Below are positions 43,010 through 51,562 of a stretch of DNA of 64,000 nucleotides, piece by piece (position 1 is the first letter of the stretch; every line of letters starts with the position of its first letter). Origin of the DNA: Halobacillus fulvus (GTDB lineage Bacteria > Bacillota > Bacilli > Bacillales > Halobacillaceae); NCBI GenBank assembly GCA_004078665.1, contig SCFO01000008.1, positions 83,051 through 147,050 on the forward strand. Reading direction: 5' to 3'. The notes beneath the pieces are model-generated. The model was not told the DNA's origin. It worked only from the letters and a program-made list of their open reading frames with translations, and made no database searches. The position numbers and the translations under genes were made by a program.

Positions 43010-44044
43010 ATGTTGAAAAGTTACATGGTGATTGAACCTCAAAGGTTCAATCGAATACACATGAATCACCTGTCACCGATCTATAAGTTCTATCATCACC
43101 AGTTGAAAGACGCTTCCTCCGATCAGGAAGCAGCCGATTTGACGAAAGATTTCTGCTTTTCTTATACACATACGAAACTGGAAGATCAATTAGCTGTCTT
43201 GGAATTTCTATACATGAACGACTACTTCGAAGAGTTGACGACCGCTTTGCAATGGTCCCACCTGCATCCCGATATCGTCACGTTGTACCGTATCGTATTA
43301 GAGCGGAAAACAGTCCCTCTCACAGAGAAGGATCTACGCGAACTTGAGCAGATTAGATTCGAACATCCTTCCCTGCAGTGTATACATCTATTCCTTCTCG
43401 TTTATGCTCATTTCGATATGAAAAAATATGCCGGAATGGATAAGTACACGGATGAGATTCACGCTGCGCTATTTAAAATAAACGAACCATTGTTCCATTA
43501 TTATATGAAGTTGCGGTTTGATGAACTGACATTCCATCACTACTGGAAAACGAACAGCCTGATATTGGCGAAGAAATTCGCCTACAAATATATTCAGACA
43601 GGCCTCGCTCCCCGTAAACGGGCGACGATGCACCACAACCTTGCATTATGTCACGCTTTCGAAGACTACAGTTCAGCCATTCATTACGCAACAAAAGCGC
43701 TCCAAATATCAGAAGATCACGACCTAACAGCCTCCGCAAGGGAAATTAAACATCATACGATTCCTTTTCTCTCAGCTTACCATCAAAGGCCTGAGCGAAT
43801 TTACACGCACGATCCGGTAGAACAGGCACACTTAGCCATTTCCAGAGGAGACGTTGACACCGGAATCGAAATTCTGACTTCTCTTGAACGATTGTCCTCT
43901 TTCCAGGAAAGCTACTTGGGGCTTGCTACGAAAGACGTGGCGATGTTGAGGAACGCTAAAGAACGGTTCATCAAGGAAAACGGCGACTATTTCTTCGCCC
44001 AGCTCCCAGAAAATTATATTAAACGCATCGTAAAAATCGTCTAA
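43010..44044 (+). CDS. AimR-family (arbitrium receptor-like) TPR protein
   Basis: A 344-residue all-helical protein. Segments match the phage SPbeta AimR pattern in order: LSPIYKFY near residue 21, LTKDFCFSYTHTKLEDQLAVLEF around 44-66 as AimR's first TPR helices, LFLLVYAHFDMKKYAGM near 125, and the C-terminal EQAHLAIS, YLGLATKDV and FFAQLPENYI that line the capping end. AimR binds a short secreted peptide and controls phage lysis-lysogeny. Here the N-terminus is short and I see no full helix-turn-helix. No phage genes are nearby and no AimP-like peptide gene follows; a terminator begins at the stop codon. Function unknown. Confidence 0.75.
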   Translation: MLKSYMVIEPQRFNRIHMNHLSPIYKFYHHQLKDASSDQEAADLTKDFCFSYTHTKLEDQLAVLEFLYMNDYFEELTTALQWSHLHPDIVTLYRIVLERKTVPLTEKDLRELEQIRFEHPSLQCIHLFLLVYAHFDMKKYAGMDKYTDEIHAALFKINEPLFHYYMKLRFDELTFHHYWKTNSLILAKKFAYKYIQTGLAPRKRATMHHNLALCHAFEDYSSAIHYATKALQISEDHDLTASAREIKHHTIPFLSAYHQRPERIYTHDPVEQAHLAISRGDVDTGIEILTSLERLSSFQESYLGLATKDVAMLRNAKERFIKENGDYFFAQLPENYIKRIVKIV

Positions 44045-44082
44045 AAAAACAAGCTGAACACTACATGTCAGCTTGTTTTTGT
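44044..44082 (+). terminator. Terminator of the AimR-like gene
   Basis: ACAAGCTGA / TCAGCTTGT stem with 10-nt loop and TTTTTG, starting at the stop codon. The gap to the next gene (44083-44252) shows no peptide ORF with a ribosome site. Confidence 0.85.
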
Positions 44083-44252
44083 TTATTCTTTTTTTGGCAA
44101 ATCGAATCCTCCCTTGCACGACAACAAACGTGTAGCCCGCTAACTGAATTGCAAAGTTTGGGGCATCCTGCCCAGTTTTGTCGATGAAAAAGGATTTTGT
44201 TGAAATCACGGAGAAATAAAGGCTATAACGCAAATAAGTGAGGTTGGTACCT

Positions 44253-44723
44253 ATGAATATGTATTGCCAAAGCGCCTTTCACCAATTAGAAATCGTGATT
44301 GCCTCTATATCAGAAATTCTCGGGCAGTTGACAGAAGAAGATCTCGAGAAGAGACCGACAGAAGGAAAATATTCGATAGGGGAACTTCTTGAACATATTG
44401 CGCTGATTCCAGCCGCCGATGGGTACGTTGCGGAAGAAGCTACATAAGAAGAAATGAAAGCTTTCTATCATTCAATGGCGCTCAAAACCCGTGCCGATTT
44501 ATCAGAAAAGCTGTTTGAACATTTCGCCCAACTGAAAACAAGGTATGAAAATTATACGGAAGACCATTTATTTACCGAAACGACCTCCTGGTGGGGGGTC
44601 ACATACACGAGATATGAATGGCTGCTGGAAATCATTTCGCATATGTATCATCATCGTGGACAGCTCCATGCGATGCTTGTTCATGCATACAAAAAAGACC
44701 CGGAAGTCATGTTATTTGAGTAG
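44253..44723 (+). pseudogene. DinB-like protein gene interrupted by an in-frame TAA
   Basis: One frame runs from the ATG at 44253 (after TGAGGT) to 44723, but codon 64 or so (44445-44447) is TAA. The part before reads like a DinB four-helix start (FHQLEIVIASISEIL, SIGELLEHIALIP), the part after supplies the rest (TSWWGVTYTRYEWLLEIIS and HMYHHRGQLHAML, with the metal-type histidines). Both halves are in the same frame with only two codons between the stop and the next ATG, so a single base change broke it, or it is read through. About 156 codons in total, the usual family length. Confidence 0.75.
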
Positions 44724-44760
44724 GCAATCTGGAAAGTTCAAACTGCTACAGCTCCATTTT

Positions 44761-44798
44761 TAAAAAACACAATCCCCGTTTTGGAGGATTGTGTTTTT
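44761..44798. terminator. Bidirectional terminator
   Basis: AAAAAACACAATCC / GGATTGTGTTTTTT with a loop of about 9 nt; A-run and T-run on both sides, between the DinB pseudogene and PepE. Confidence 0.85.
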
Positions 44799-45496
44799 TA
44801 ACCTAAATAATGGACAGGTAGCGGACGTTCCACAACGCTTCCATCTTTTTCATATACATCATAAACCTTTGCGTCCGGACGGGAACTGACAGCTACCTGC
44901 TGCTTTCCGTCAACAAAGTGGACAGCAGCTCCGTCATCCAATGCATAACCGGCTGATAATGCTCGGCTCTTTATATACTTCCGATACATCGGCACCCTCG
45001 CTTCCTCCCCATCATAGTGGGGACAACAGCTGCCTTCAAGAAACCCGAGACAGGAAAGGGGTTCGAGCTGACTGCCATAAGAATCGGTCAGACCTTGCTG
45101 AAACCAGCAAATCGCACCGGCACTGATCCCCGCCAATACGATCCCATTTTCATAGGCTTCCTTCAGGACCTCAATCATCTCCCATTCTTTCCATAAGGCG
45201 AGCATATTCTTAGTGGATCCGCCACCTACATACAGAATGTCCTGCTCCAGTAGAAAAGACCGTATATCTCTTTGGCCTTCCCGTTTGAATAGGGAAAGAT
45301 GTCCCGCATGACACGCCTGCTTCTCAAAAAAATCGTAGAAGCGCGTAATATATGTGTCGGAATCCCCGCTCGCGGTCGGGATAAAACAAATGGACGGGCG
45401 TTCTTTTTTTACCTGTCTGAGAATATACCCATCCAAAAGTGGATTGTCTGGTTCCATTGAGAACCCTCCTCCACCTAGAGCAATGATTTGTTTCAC
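44798..45496 (-). CDS. Peptidase E family (S51) serine peptidase
   Basis: A 232-residue protein of the S51 fold. The nucleophile Ser sits in LAGISAGAICWF near residue 125, with the glycine-rich GGGGFSM at the N-terminus and YVGGGSTKN near 90. S51 enzymes cleave Asp-X dipeptides or cyanophycin. The start is a GTG at 45496 with AGGAGG at 7 bp. It follows the formate/nitrite transporter gene by 24 bp, so co-transcription is likely. Confidence 0.85.
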   Translation of the reverse strand: MKQIIALGGGGFSMEPDNPLLDGYILRQVKKERPSICFIPTASGDSDTYITRFYDFFEKQACHAGHLSLFKREGQRDIRSFLLEQDILYVGGGSTKNMLALWKEWEMIEVLKEAYENGIVLAGISAGAICWFQQGLTDSYGSQLEPLSCLGFLEGSCCPHYDGEEARVPMYRKYIKSRALSAGYALDDGAAVHFVDGKQQVAVSSRPDAKVYDVYEKDGSVVERPLPVHYLG

Positions 45497-45520
45497 TCTT
45501 CCGCCTCCTGTCGATCTCAC

Positions 45521-46414
45521 CTACTTATTCTTACCGAGTGACGTTTGGATATCTTCTTTGTAAGCATAGGAGAATAGTAAGGATACGAGGATAGCCCCTC
45601 CGATCAGGTTCCCGATACTTGCCGGTAACAGGTTGAAGAAAATATATTCATACCATGTGTATTGATCAGACGCCAGAATCCCCATACTGAAATAGCCCAT
45701 GTTCGCTGCACTGTGCTGGAAGTTACCTGCCACGAATAAAACAACCGGTAACGTAGTCCCTAAAATCTTACCTGTAATATCACGCGCGGCTGTTGTCAGG
45801 AAGGCAGCCATTCCGATCAGCCAGTTCGCGAGAATACCGGAGACCAAAATTTCGAACCATCCTTTGACACCGTAATCTAAAAATTTCATTTTATGGTCGA
45901 GATACATGGAAAGTTCCGGGTAGAACGTTTCTGACAACGAACCAGAAAGCTGGATAAATACAGCGACCACAAAAGCCCCAATCAAGTTTCCTACATAAGT
46001 CGTCACCCAGAACTTATAAATGTTCATCTTCATCAAGCCAGCTTTATTGAATAAATACGAAGGTAACAGCACGTTAACCTCTGTAAACAGAACCGCTCCC
46101 GAAATAAATACCATAGCGTAGCCGGCAGCGAATCCTAATCCGGACAACAGATAATAAAGCCCCTGGGTTTCCACTCCAGTCGCCAGCAAAATGGAAAAGA
46201 TCGCCCCGAAGGTCATGAACGACCCTGCCGTAAGCGCTAGTAAGAACTGAGCACGAAAGGGCTTATTTAAGTGATCTCGCCCTTTTTCACCAAAATTATC
46301 GACAATCTGGGAAGGGATATAAAACTGCCGCCCCGGTCGGTCCACTCCCTCTTTTTGTGATGAATCCTCTGTATGTTCATGATTTTCATTATTATTTTCC
46401 TCATGATCAGCCAT
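45521..46414 (-). CDS. Formate/nitrite transporter family channel
   Basis: A 297-residue FNT protein. An acidic Asn/His/Glu-rich tail of about 25 residues precedes six hydrophobic helices. The pore motifs are visible: GAVLFTEVNVL near residue 110, WLIGMAAFL and GNFQHSAANMG with the conserved central His. FNT channels pass formate, nitrite, hydrosulfide or lactate. No linked pyruvate-formate lyase or nitrite reductase settles the substrate. GGAGGGGA ribosome site. Confidence 0.88.
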   Translation of the reverse strand: MADHEENNNENHEHTEDSSQKEGVDRPGRQFYIPSQIVDNFGEKGRDHLNKPFRAQFLLALTAGSFMTFGAIFSILLATGVETQGLYYLLSGLGFAAGYAMVFISGAVLFTEVNVLLPSYLFNKAGLMKMNIYKFWVTTYVGNLIGAFVVAVFIQLSGSLSETFYPELSMYLDHKMKFLDYGVKGWFEILVSGILANWLIGMAAFLTTAARDITGKILGTTLPVVLFVAGNFQHSAANMGYFSMGILASDQYTWYEYIFFNLLPASIGNLIGGAILVSLLFSYAYKEDIQTSLGKNK

Positions 46415-46536
46415 GTCATCCCCTCCAATAATGTTGATATTCCCCGAAAATTATCTAAATAATCCCAAAGGAATAGTAAGATTTGGAACGGCACATGCTA
46501 CATATATATAGAAATTACACATAAAGGAGTTTTAAA

Positions 46537-46710
46537 ATGTCCCGAGATGAAGTATGCCTGGCCTGCAATGGTGAAGGATTGCTGATGGACGATGAAGAAT
46601 GGCAGTACACCTGCAAAATTTGTGGAGGCGATGGCTTGAAGCCTCAACACGGGCGTGTCTATGACCGCCAATTGGCAGATGTCGATGAGACGAACCGAAT
46701 ACTGGATTAA
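46537..46710 (+). CDS. Small zinc-finger protein (57 aa), YuiA-like
   Basis: Starts MSRDEVCLACNGEGLLMDD. Two CxxC pairs (CLACNGEG and CKICGGDG) match a DnaJ-type zinc-finger module; the remainder is acidic. AAAGGAG precedes the ATG and a strong terminator follows. Short proteins of this kind occur in many bacilli with unknown role. Confidence 0.8.
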   Translation: MSRDEVCLACNGEGLLMDDEEWQYTCKICGGDGLKPQHGRVYDRQLADVDETNRILD

Positions 46711-46744
46711 AAAAAGAGCGCTGAACTAAAACAGCGCTCTTTCC
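46711..46744 (+). terminator. Terminator of the small zinc-finger gene
   Basis: AAAGAGCGCTG / CAGCGCTCTTT with 8-nt loop; may also serve the minus-strand HD-GYP gene. Confidence 0.85.
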
Positions 46745-46776
46745 ATTGCTTCCTCTATTTTTGAGCTGAAATTCTG

Positions 46777-48276
46777 TTAGCCGCTAAGAACCGATGTTTC
46801 CTCTTCTCTCATACTCTCCAAAAATAATTCAGCGAAATAAGGATCCCATTGCGTCCCTTTCCCCTCTTCTATAATGGACAACGCCCTTCCAACCGGCATC
46901 CCTTCACGATAAGGTCGATTGGAGGTCATGGCATCATAAGCATCCGCAACAGCCATTAAGCGACCAAACACCGGAATTTCTTCTCCATGCAAGCCTTCCG
47001 GATATCCCTTTCCATCATATCGTTCGTGATGATATCGAACTCCTGGCAATATAGGAAGCAAGGAATGCGGTAACTGCACTTGCTCGAGAATTTTTGCCCC
47101 GATGACGGGGTGTTGTTTTATTTTTTCAAACTCCGCTTCTGTCAAACGTTCTTCCTTGAGGAGAACATCATCTCTAATCCCAATCTTCCCAATATCATGT
47201 AGCAAGGCTGACTTCCTTAATAAATCAACTTCAGTAGCCGAAAATCCAGCCCGCTCAGCAATCCTGACCGATAAATCTGCTACCCTCTCAGAATGACCAG
47301 CTGTATAAGCGTCTCTTGCATCAAGCGTTGCAGCAAAAACGGTGAAGAAACTTTCAATTAAACGCTCATTTTCGTCATCACGCGTTTTAATACCTGTGAC
47401 CATATGGTTAAATCCTTTGACAAGCGTCGAAAACTCGTCGGAGTAGACATTTTCTATAGAATCGAATCGTCCAAGTCGAACTTGATCAAATCTGTTTCTT
47501 AGAGAGAGAATGGGTGACTCAATACTTTTATATAACAAAAGAGAACTGGATAACCCCATCAGCAGGATCACAAAAAGAACCAGTGATGCCCAGCTCCAGT
47601 ACTGTTGAATACCGGAACCATCGTTTTCTGTCAAACGGATTTGTGAGGCCAGCATAAATAAAACAACAGGAAACACCGCGGTGAAAATAGAGGTCATGAT
47701 AAGTTTTCTTCGTATGCTGAGATAATAGTCTGATGAAACCTCGACCTTCTCTTCTCCGGCCGTTTCCAACTTATTATGTAAAGACGCAAGAAGCGGGCGT
47801 ACGGTTCGGTCAGCCAGGAAGAATTCGACGATCGCATGCATAATCGCAATGAGAATAGCTCCACTCCAAGCGAGACCAATATAATAATACGGTAAACTGA
47901 TCCACCCCATGTAGATCCCAAAAATCGAAAGCAGCGAGGCAGGAATACCGAGTCCCAGAAGGTGCGGTCCCATAATCCTCCGAACGGTCAAAACTGGGAA
48001 CTGATGCGCACGCCATATCCCCTCTGTCACATTAGACCTTGTCGGTTCCGCAAAAGCCTTTTGGATAGGCTTTACGTGACGGCGGTACAACCAAAGCTCC
48101 CCACCCCACATGATCACCCCTGAGAAGAGCATGACAAAGATCAGATAGACAGCCTCTCTTTCTCCGAGCGTCAGGGTATGAAAAACAAAAACACTCCCCA
48201 CTCCGAATACCGCTAGTGTCGAACCGATAATATAATTGATCAACATTCTCTTTTGAAAATCATAAAAAGGGTTCAT
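46777..48276 (-). CDS. HAMP and HD-GYP domain protein, probable c-di-GMP phosphodiesterase
   Basis: A 499-residue membrane protein. Six or so hydrophobic segments fill residues 1-250, a HAMP-like stretch follows (LRNRFDQVRLGRFDSIENV), then an HD-GYP domain at about 305-490. The metal-binding HDIGKIG (LLHDIGKIGI), the HPVIGAKIL region and HHERYDGKGYPEGL, which contains the GYP signature, are intact. Such domains hydrolyse cyclic di-GMP. GTGAGGTGGGG precedes the ATG. Confidence 0.92.
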   Translation of the reverse strand: MNPFYDFQKRMLINYIIGSTLAVFGVGSVFVFHTLTLGEREAVYLIFVMLFSGVIMWGGELWLYRRHVKPIQKAFAEPTRSNVTEGIWRAHQFPVLTVRRIMGPHLLGLGIPASLLSIFGIYMGWISLPYYYIGLAWSGAILIAIMHAIVEFFLADRTVRPLLASLHNKLETAGEEKVEVSSDYYLSIRRKLIMTSIFTAVFPVVLFMLASQIRLTENDGSGIQQYWSWASLVLFVILLMGLSSSLLLYKSIESPILSLRNRFDQVRLGRFDSIENVYSDEFSTLVKGFNHMVTGIKTRDDENERLIESFFTVFAATLDARDAYTAGHSERVADLSVRIAERAGFSATEVDLLRKSALLHDIGKIGIRDDVLLKEERLTEAEFEKIKQHPVIGAKILEQVQLPHSLLPILPGVRYHHERYDGKGYPEGLHGEEIPVFGRLMAVADAYDAMTSNRPYREGMPVGRALSIIEEGKGTQWDPYFAELFLESMREEETSVLSG

Positions 48277-48396
48277 TTCCCCACCTCACTATGTACGATA
48301 GGACCATTATACCAAATTTTTCTTATCGCATCGCAGAATCTTTAAATACACATTCTCACATACGGAGGCACAACGTTCGTCTTACTAAAAAAGAAA

Positions 48397-48422
48397 AAGG
48401 CAGGCTTATAAGCCCACCTTCC
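48397..48422 (-). terminator. Terminator of the DUF4064-type gene
   Basis: AAGGTGGGCTTATAAGCCTGCCTT stem region (shown as two halves, 48398-48421) followed by TTTTTC on the minus strand. Confidence 0.65.
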
Positions 48423-48423
48423 A

Positions 48424-48876
48424 CTAATAACTTTCCACCGTTGTGTCTTCTTGCACAGGTCTCGGTGTCTTACGCACAAGCGCGACAATTCCCGCAATCA
48501 AATAAAGCCCTCCGGAGAACAGTCCTAAACCTACAGTAGCAAACGTGAGCACAACAGCAGTCAAAATCAAAATGATTCCTGCTGTTTTCGGACGTCTATT
48601 CTTACTTAAGAAGAAAATCGATAAAATTCCGAGAACGACCCCTACAATCGAGGAAATGAGAATGAACATGGCAAACGTCCCCATCATATCCCACACCTGA
48701 TTAATATCCATATTCGTAAATTCCTGTCCTCCCGATGCTTCGTTCATTGCGATGATGAACTCTTCACGCACCTGGGGATTGTCTTGAAAAGCTACAAAAA
48801 CCCAACCGACAACGATTGGAAATGCATATAGAAGAATACCGATTACAGTTAAAACAATTTCTACTGTCCGTTTCAT
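48424..48876 (-). CDS. DUF4064-type four-helix membrane protein
   Basis: A 150-residue protein with helices near residues 7-28, 66-90, 98-115 and 116-135. Helices 2 to 4 resemble DUF4064 (GIILILTAVVLTF and GGLYLIAGIVALVRK). Helices 1 and 2 are joined by a long extracytoplasmic polar loop, MNEASGGQEFTNMDINQ. Unknown function. AAGGAAGGGAG ribosome site. Confidence 0.75.
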   Translation of the reverse strand: MKRTVEIVLTVIGILLYAFPIVVGWVFVAFQDNPQVREEFIIAMNEASGGQEFTNMDINQVWDMMGTFAMFILISSIVGVVLGILSIFFLSKNRRPKTAGIILILTAVVLTFATVGLGLFSGGLYLIAGIVALVRKTPRPVQEDTTVESY

Positions 48877-49081
48877 AAGCTCTACTCCCTTCCTTTTTAC
48901 CCTTACGTTTTTCTATTCCCTTAAAGTGAGCCATTCCCCTTTTCTATACGATTTAAAAACGTAAAATGTTTCATTCTCTTCTCCTATTTTCTGTCCCCTT
49001 CCGTATTCATGGATGGGAAGTTGGATCTTTGATAAAATAATGTAAAAGCGTATGAATACTGCGTAACAGGAGGCATGCACA

Positions 49082-50218
49082 GTGAACATTGTATCGATTG
49101 AACCGACTCCTAGTCCGCATTCGATGAAGATTAACCTTGATGAGACGTTGCCGGATGGTGAAACTCACAACTATAAACAGGGAGACGATCACACGTCTGC
49201 TCCCGATTTTATTCAGCAGTTATTTGCAATCGAAGGCGTCAAAGGAATTTATCACGTGCTCGACTTCATGGCTTTAGAACGTAATCCTCGCATTGATTGG
49301 GAAACGATCTTACCTGAAGTACGTCAGGTGTTCGGGGAAGCCGTAGCGGAAGAAAAACCTTCTGAAGCTGCTCAAGAAGCCGTCGATGACTCATTTGGCG
49401 AGGTCAAAGTTTTCATCCAGATGTTCAAAGGAATCCCGATGCAGATCAAACTGGAAGACCGTGGGGAGGAGAAACGCGTAGGGCTTGAAGAACGATTTAT
49501 GGAAGCCGCTATGAAAGCAGCACCAGCCTCTCCTAATATGATCATGGAACGTCAGTGGGTCGAACAAAATCCTCGTTACGGGGATGCAGAGGAAATCGGT
49601 GAACAAGTAAAAGAAGAAATTTCGGCAAGTTACGACGATGATCGACTGGAAAACCTTGTTAAGCAAGCGTTTGACCAAAGCACGGACGATGTCGAACCAC
49701 AAGATAACAAACCGAAAATTACGCTGGAAACGCTGGATCATGACGATTGGAAAGTCCGTTATGCTGCGCTGGACCGAATGGATCCCACAGCAGAGGATTA
49801 CCGGATTTTAGATAAAGCGCTGGACGATGAAAAAGCATCGATTCGCAGGTTAGCGACGGCGTACCTTGGAATGATCGAGGAAATAGAAACCCTCCCTTTC
49901 CTTTACAAAGCACTTCAGGATAAATCGGTAACGGTCAGACGGACAGCCGGTGACTGCTTATCTGACCTCGGATTTAAAGAAGCGATGCCAAGAATGATTG
50001 AGGCCTTAACGGATTCGAATCGCCTCGTCCGTTGGCGTGCTGCGATGTTCTTATACGAGCTTGGCGACGAAACGGCCCTCCCTGCTCTCAAAGAAGCCTC
50101 AAACGATCCGGAGTTCGAAGTCCGGATGCAAATCAACATGGCGATTGAACGGATCGAAGGTGGCGAGGAAGCCAAAGGGTCTGTCTGGCATCAAATGACA
50201 CAGGCGACAAAGAAATAA
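49082..50218 (+). CDS. Conserved virulence factor C (CvfC) family protein with Nfu-like and HEAT repeats
   Basis: A 378-residue cytoplasmic protein. Residues 1-90 look like the Nfu N-terminal domain (EPTPSPHSMKINLDETLP). Residues about 225-365 contain repeated helix pairs of HEAT-like type (DDWKVRYAALDRM, KASIRRLATAYLGM, KSVTVRRTAGDCLSDLG, NRLVRWRAAMFLYELGDE). CvfC was named from S. aureus; its molecular role is unclear. Start is a GTG at 49082 with AGGAGG at 8 bp. The bacilliredoxin gene follows 21 bp downstream, as a pair with possible thiol/Fe-S connection. Confidence 0.85.
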   Translation: MNIVSIEPTPSPHSMKINLDETLPDGETHNYKQGDDHTSAPDFIQQLFAIEGVKGIYHVLDFMALERNPRIDWETILPEVRQVFGEAVAEEKPSEAAQEAVDDSFGEVKVFIQMFKGIPMQIKLEDRGEEKRVGLEERFMEAAMKAAPASPNMIMERQWVEQNPRYGDAEEIGEQVKEEISASYDDDRLENLVKQAFDQSTDDVEPQDNKPKITLETLDHDDWKVRYAALDRMDPTAEDYRILDKALDDEKASIRRLATAYLGMIEEIETLPFLYKALQDKSVTVRRTAGDCLSDLGFKEAMPRMIEALTDSNRLVRWRAAMFLYELGDETALPALKEASNDPEFEVRMQINMAIERIEGGEEAKGSVWHQMTQATKK

Positions 50219-50239
50219 AAACTCAAGGAGGATTTATCT

Positions 50240-50668
50240 ATGAATCCATATGAAGCGTATATGAAAGAAATCTCTCAACCGATGAGAGACGAATTGACGA
50301 ATTCCGGTTTTGCCGAATTGACGACACCTGAACAGGTTGACGAGTTCATCAGTTCCACAAAAGGAACTTCTCTCGTTGTCATCAACTCCGTATGCGGATG
50401 TGCAGCGGGGCTTGCGCGTCCTGCAGCTCGGGAATCACTAACTTATGACAAGAAGCCTGAACACCTTGTCACTGTTTTCGCCGGTCAGGACCGCGAGGCG
50501 ACAGCACGCATGCGTGACTACCTAGAAGGCTATGAACCATCCTCACCTTCTATGGCTTTATTAAAAGATGGACAAGTGCTTCACTTTATTCCACGTGAAG
50601 AGATTGAAGATCATGAAGTCGAAGAAATCGTCGCAAACTTAACAACAGCTTACAACCAATACTGCTAA
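50240..50668 (+). CDS. brxA: Bacilliredoxin BrxA (YphP)
   Basis: A 142-residue thioredoxin-like protein. The CGC redox motif lies in NSVCGCAAGLARPAA near residue 54, and the C-terminal SPSMALLKDGQVLHFIPRE is typical. BrxA removes bacillithiol from proteins oxidised by hypochlorite or disulfide stress. AAGGAGG ribosome site. It is co-transcribed with the CvfC gene and ends at a terminator. Confidence 0.95.
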   Translation: MNPYEAYMKEISQPMRDELTNSGFAELTTPEQVDEFISSTKGTSLVVINSVCGCAAGLARPAARESLTYDKKPEHLVTVFAGQDREATARMRDYLEGYEPSSPSMALLKDGQVLHFIPREEIEDHEVEEIVANLTTAYNQYC

Positions 50669-50703
50669 AGTTAAGCGGTCCGTCTAAACGGGCCGCTTTT
50701 TCA
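50669..50703 (+). terminator. Terminator of the cvfC-brxA operon
   Basis: AAGCGGTCCGT / ACGGGCCGCTT stem and TTTTTC. Confidence 0.8.
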
Positions 50704-50794
50704 TTGGCTTCGCAAATGATTCGTTTTGATTAATGAAGAGGTTGCGAAGAATGATATCTTGCCAATTCAATCCAAAACATCGTCTAGTCACAAC

Positions 50795-50964
50795 GTTTCC
50801 GTCCACCGATTTTGGCGGGAGGGGTGGGAAATGGCGAGACTCCTATGGGGAGGAAAGGGCAGGCTGAGATCCCGCAGGAGCCTTGCTCCGAGGAAGCTCA
50901 GCGCCCGCCCATGGAAAGCGAGTTATTTCCCACCCCTCCTCGCTCTATTATAAGTATCGGAAAC
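50795..50964 (-). repeat. Nested inverted-repeat element, copy 4
   Basis: Outer ends GTTTCCGT (50795) and CGGAAAC (to 50964); core 50818-50939 bounded by GGAGGGGTGGGAAAT and ATTTCCCACCCCTCC. Same orientation as copy 3. Both arms carry the same C-to-T / G-to-A change relative to copies 1 and 2, a compensatory pair. Between convergent genes; the surrounding 330-bp gap has no gene. Confidence 0.85.
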
Positions 50965-50998
50965 CTTTCAAGTAATTGGACGTATTGATTTCTTCCGA

Positions 50999-51493
50999 TC
51001 ACTTGACCCTCCACTTTGGTTGTACAACATTCGTTTGACGTGAGGAGGACTGTTTTAATTCGGATCCGCATTCCGGGCAAATGATCGCTGCTGATGGGAT
51101 CGGCATACAGCAATATGGACATTCCTTTTTCGTCATTGACTGCATCGGATGCTGATGAGGCTTCCTCCACCGATTCATCTGCCTGACTATGATGAAAACG
51201 GCAAATAATATGATCACGAACCGGAGAGAAGCGGTCAGGAATAATCCGTAATTCAACGTGACCGCCCCTGCTTCTTTCGCGGCAGCTAATGATTCATACC
51301 TCATCCCGTCCAGACTGACATACATATTTTCAACGTTTATTTTTGAGTAGAGCAGGCCGACAGGTGGAAGCAGAAGATCTTTGACGAGCGAATCAATGAA
51401 CCCGCTGAACGCCGCGCCTAACACCATCCCTATTCCCATGTCCACCGCACTGCCCTTTACAGCAAACTCTCTGAACTCACGGAGTAATTTCAT
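50999..51493 (-). CDS. mscL: Large-conductance mechanosensitive channel with C-terminal zinc ribbon
   Basis: A 164-residue protein. The N-terminal helix and TM1 (EFREFAVKGSAVDMGIGMVLG) and TM2 (LTASLRFVIILFAVFIIV) define MscL, the osmotic-shock safety valve. Beyond residue 115 the usual short helix is replaced by a four-cysteine ribbon: KECPYCCMPIPSAAIICPECG, with a fifth Cys beside the second. ATG at 51493 follows GGAGGAG. The cytoplasmic bundle may thus bind a metal. Important in a halophile under changing salt. Confidence 0.88.
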   Translation of the reverse strand: MKLLREFREFAVKGSAVDMGIGMVLGAAFSGFIDSLVKDLLLPPVGLLYSKINVENMYVSLDGMRYESLAAAKEAGAVTLNYGLFLTASLRFVIILFAVFIIVRQMNRWRKPHQHPMQSMTKKECPYCCMPIPSAAIICPECGSELKQSSSRQTNVVQPKWRVK

Positions 51494-51562
51494 CGGTTCT
51501 CCTCCATTCCTCTTACCATCGTATGAAGAGAATGGACAAACCATGAAAAGGAATCGAGCGAG

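Noticed and set aside
43010-44044. A prophage around the AimR-like gene
   Set aside because: Neighbours are ordinary chromosomal genes; no integrase, repressor, att-like repeats or structural genes are present.
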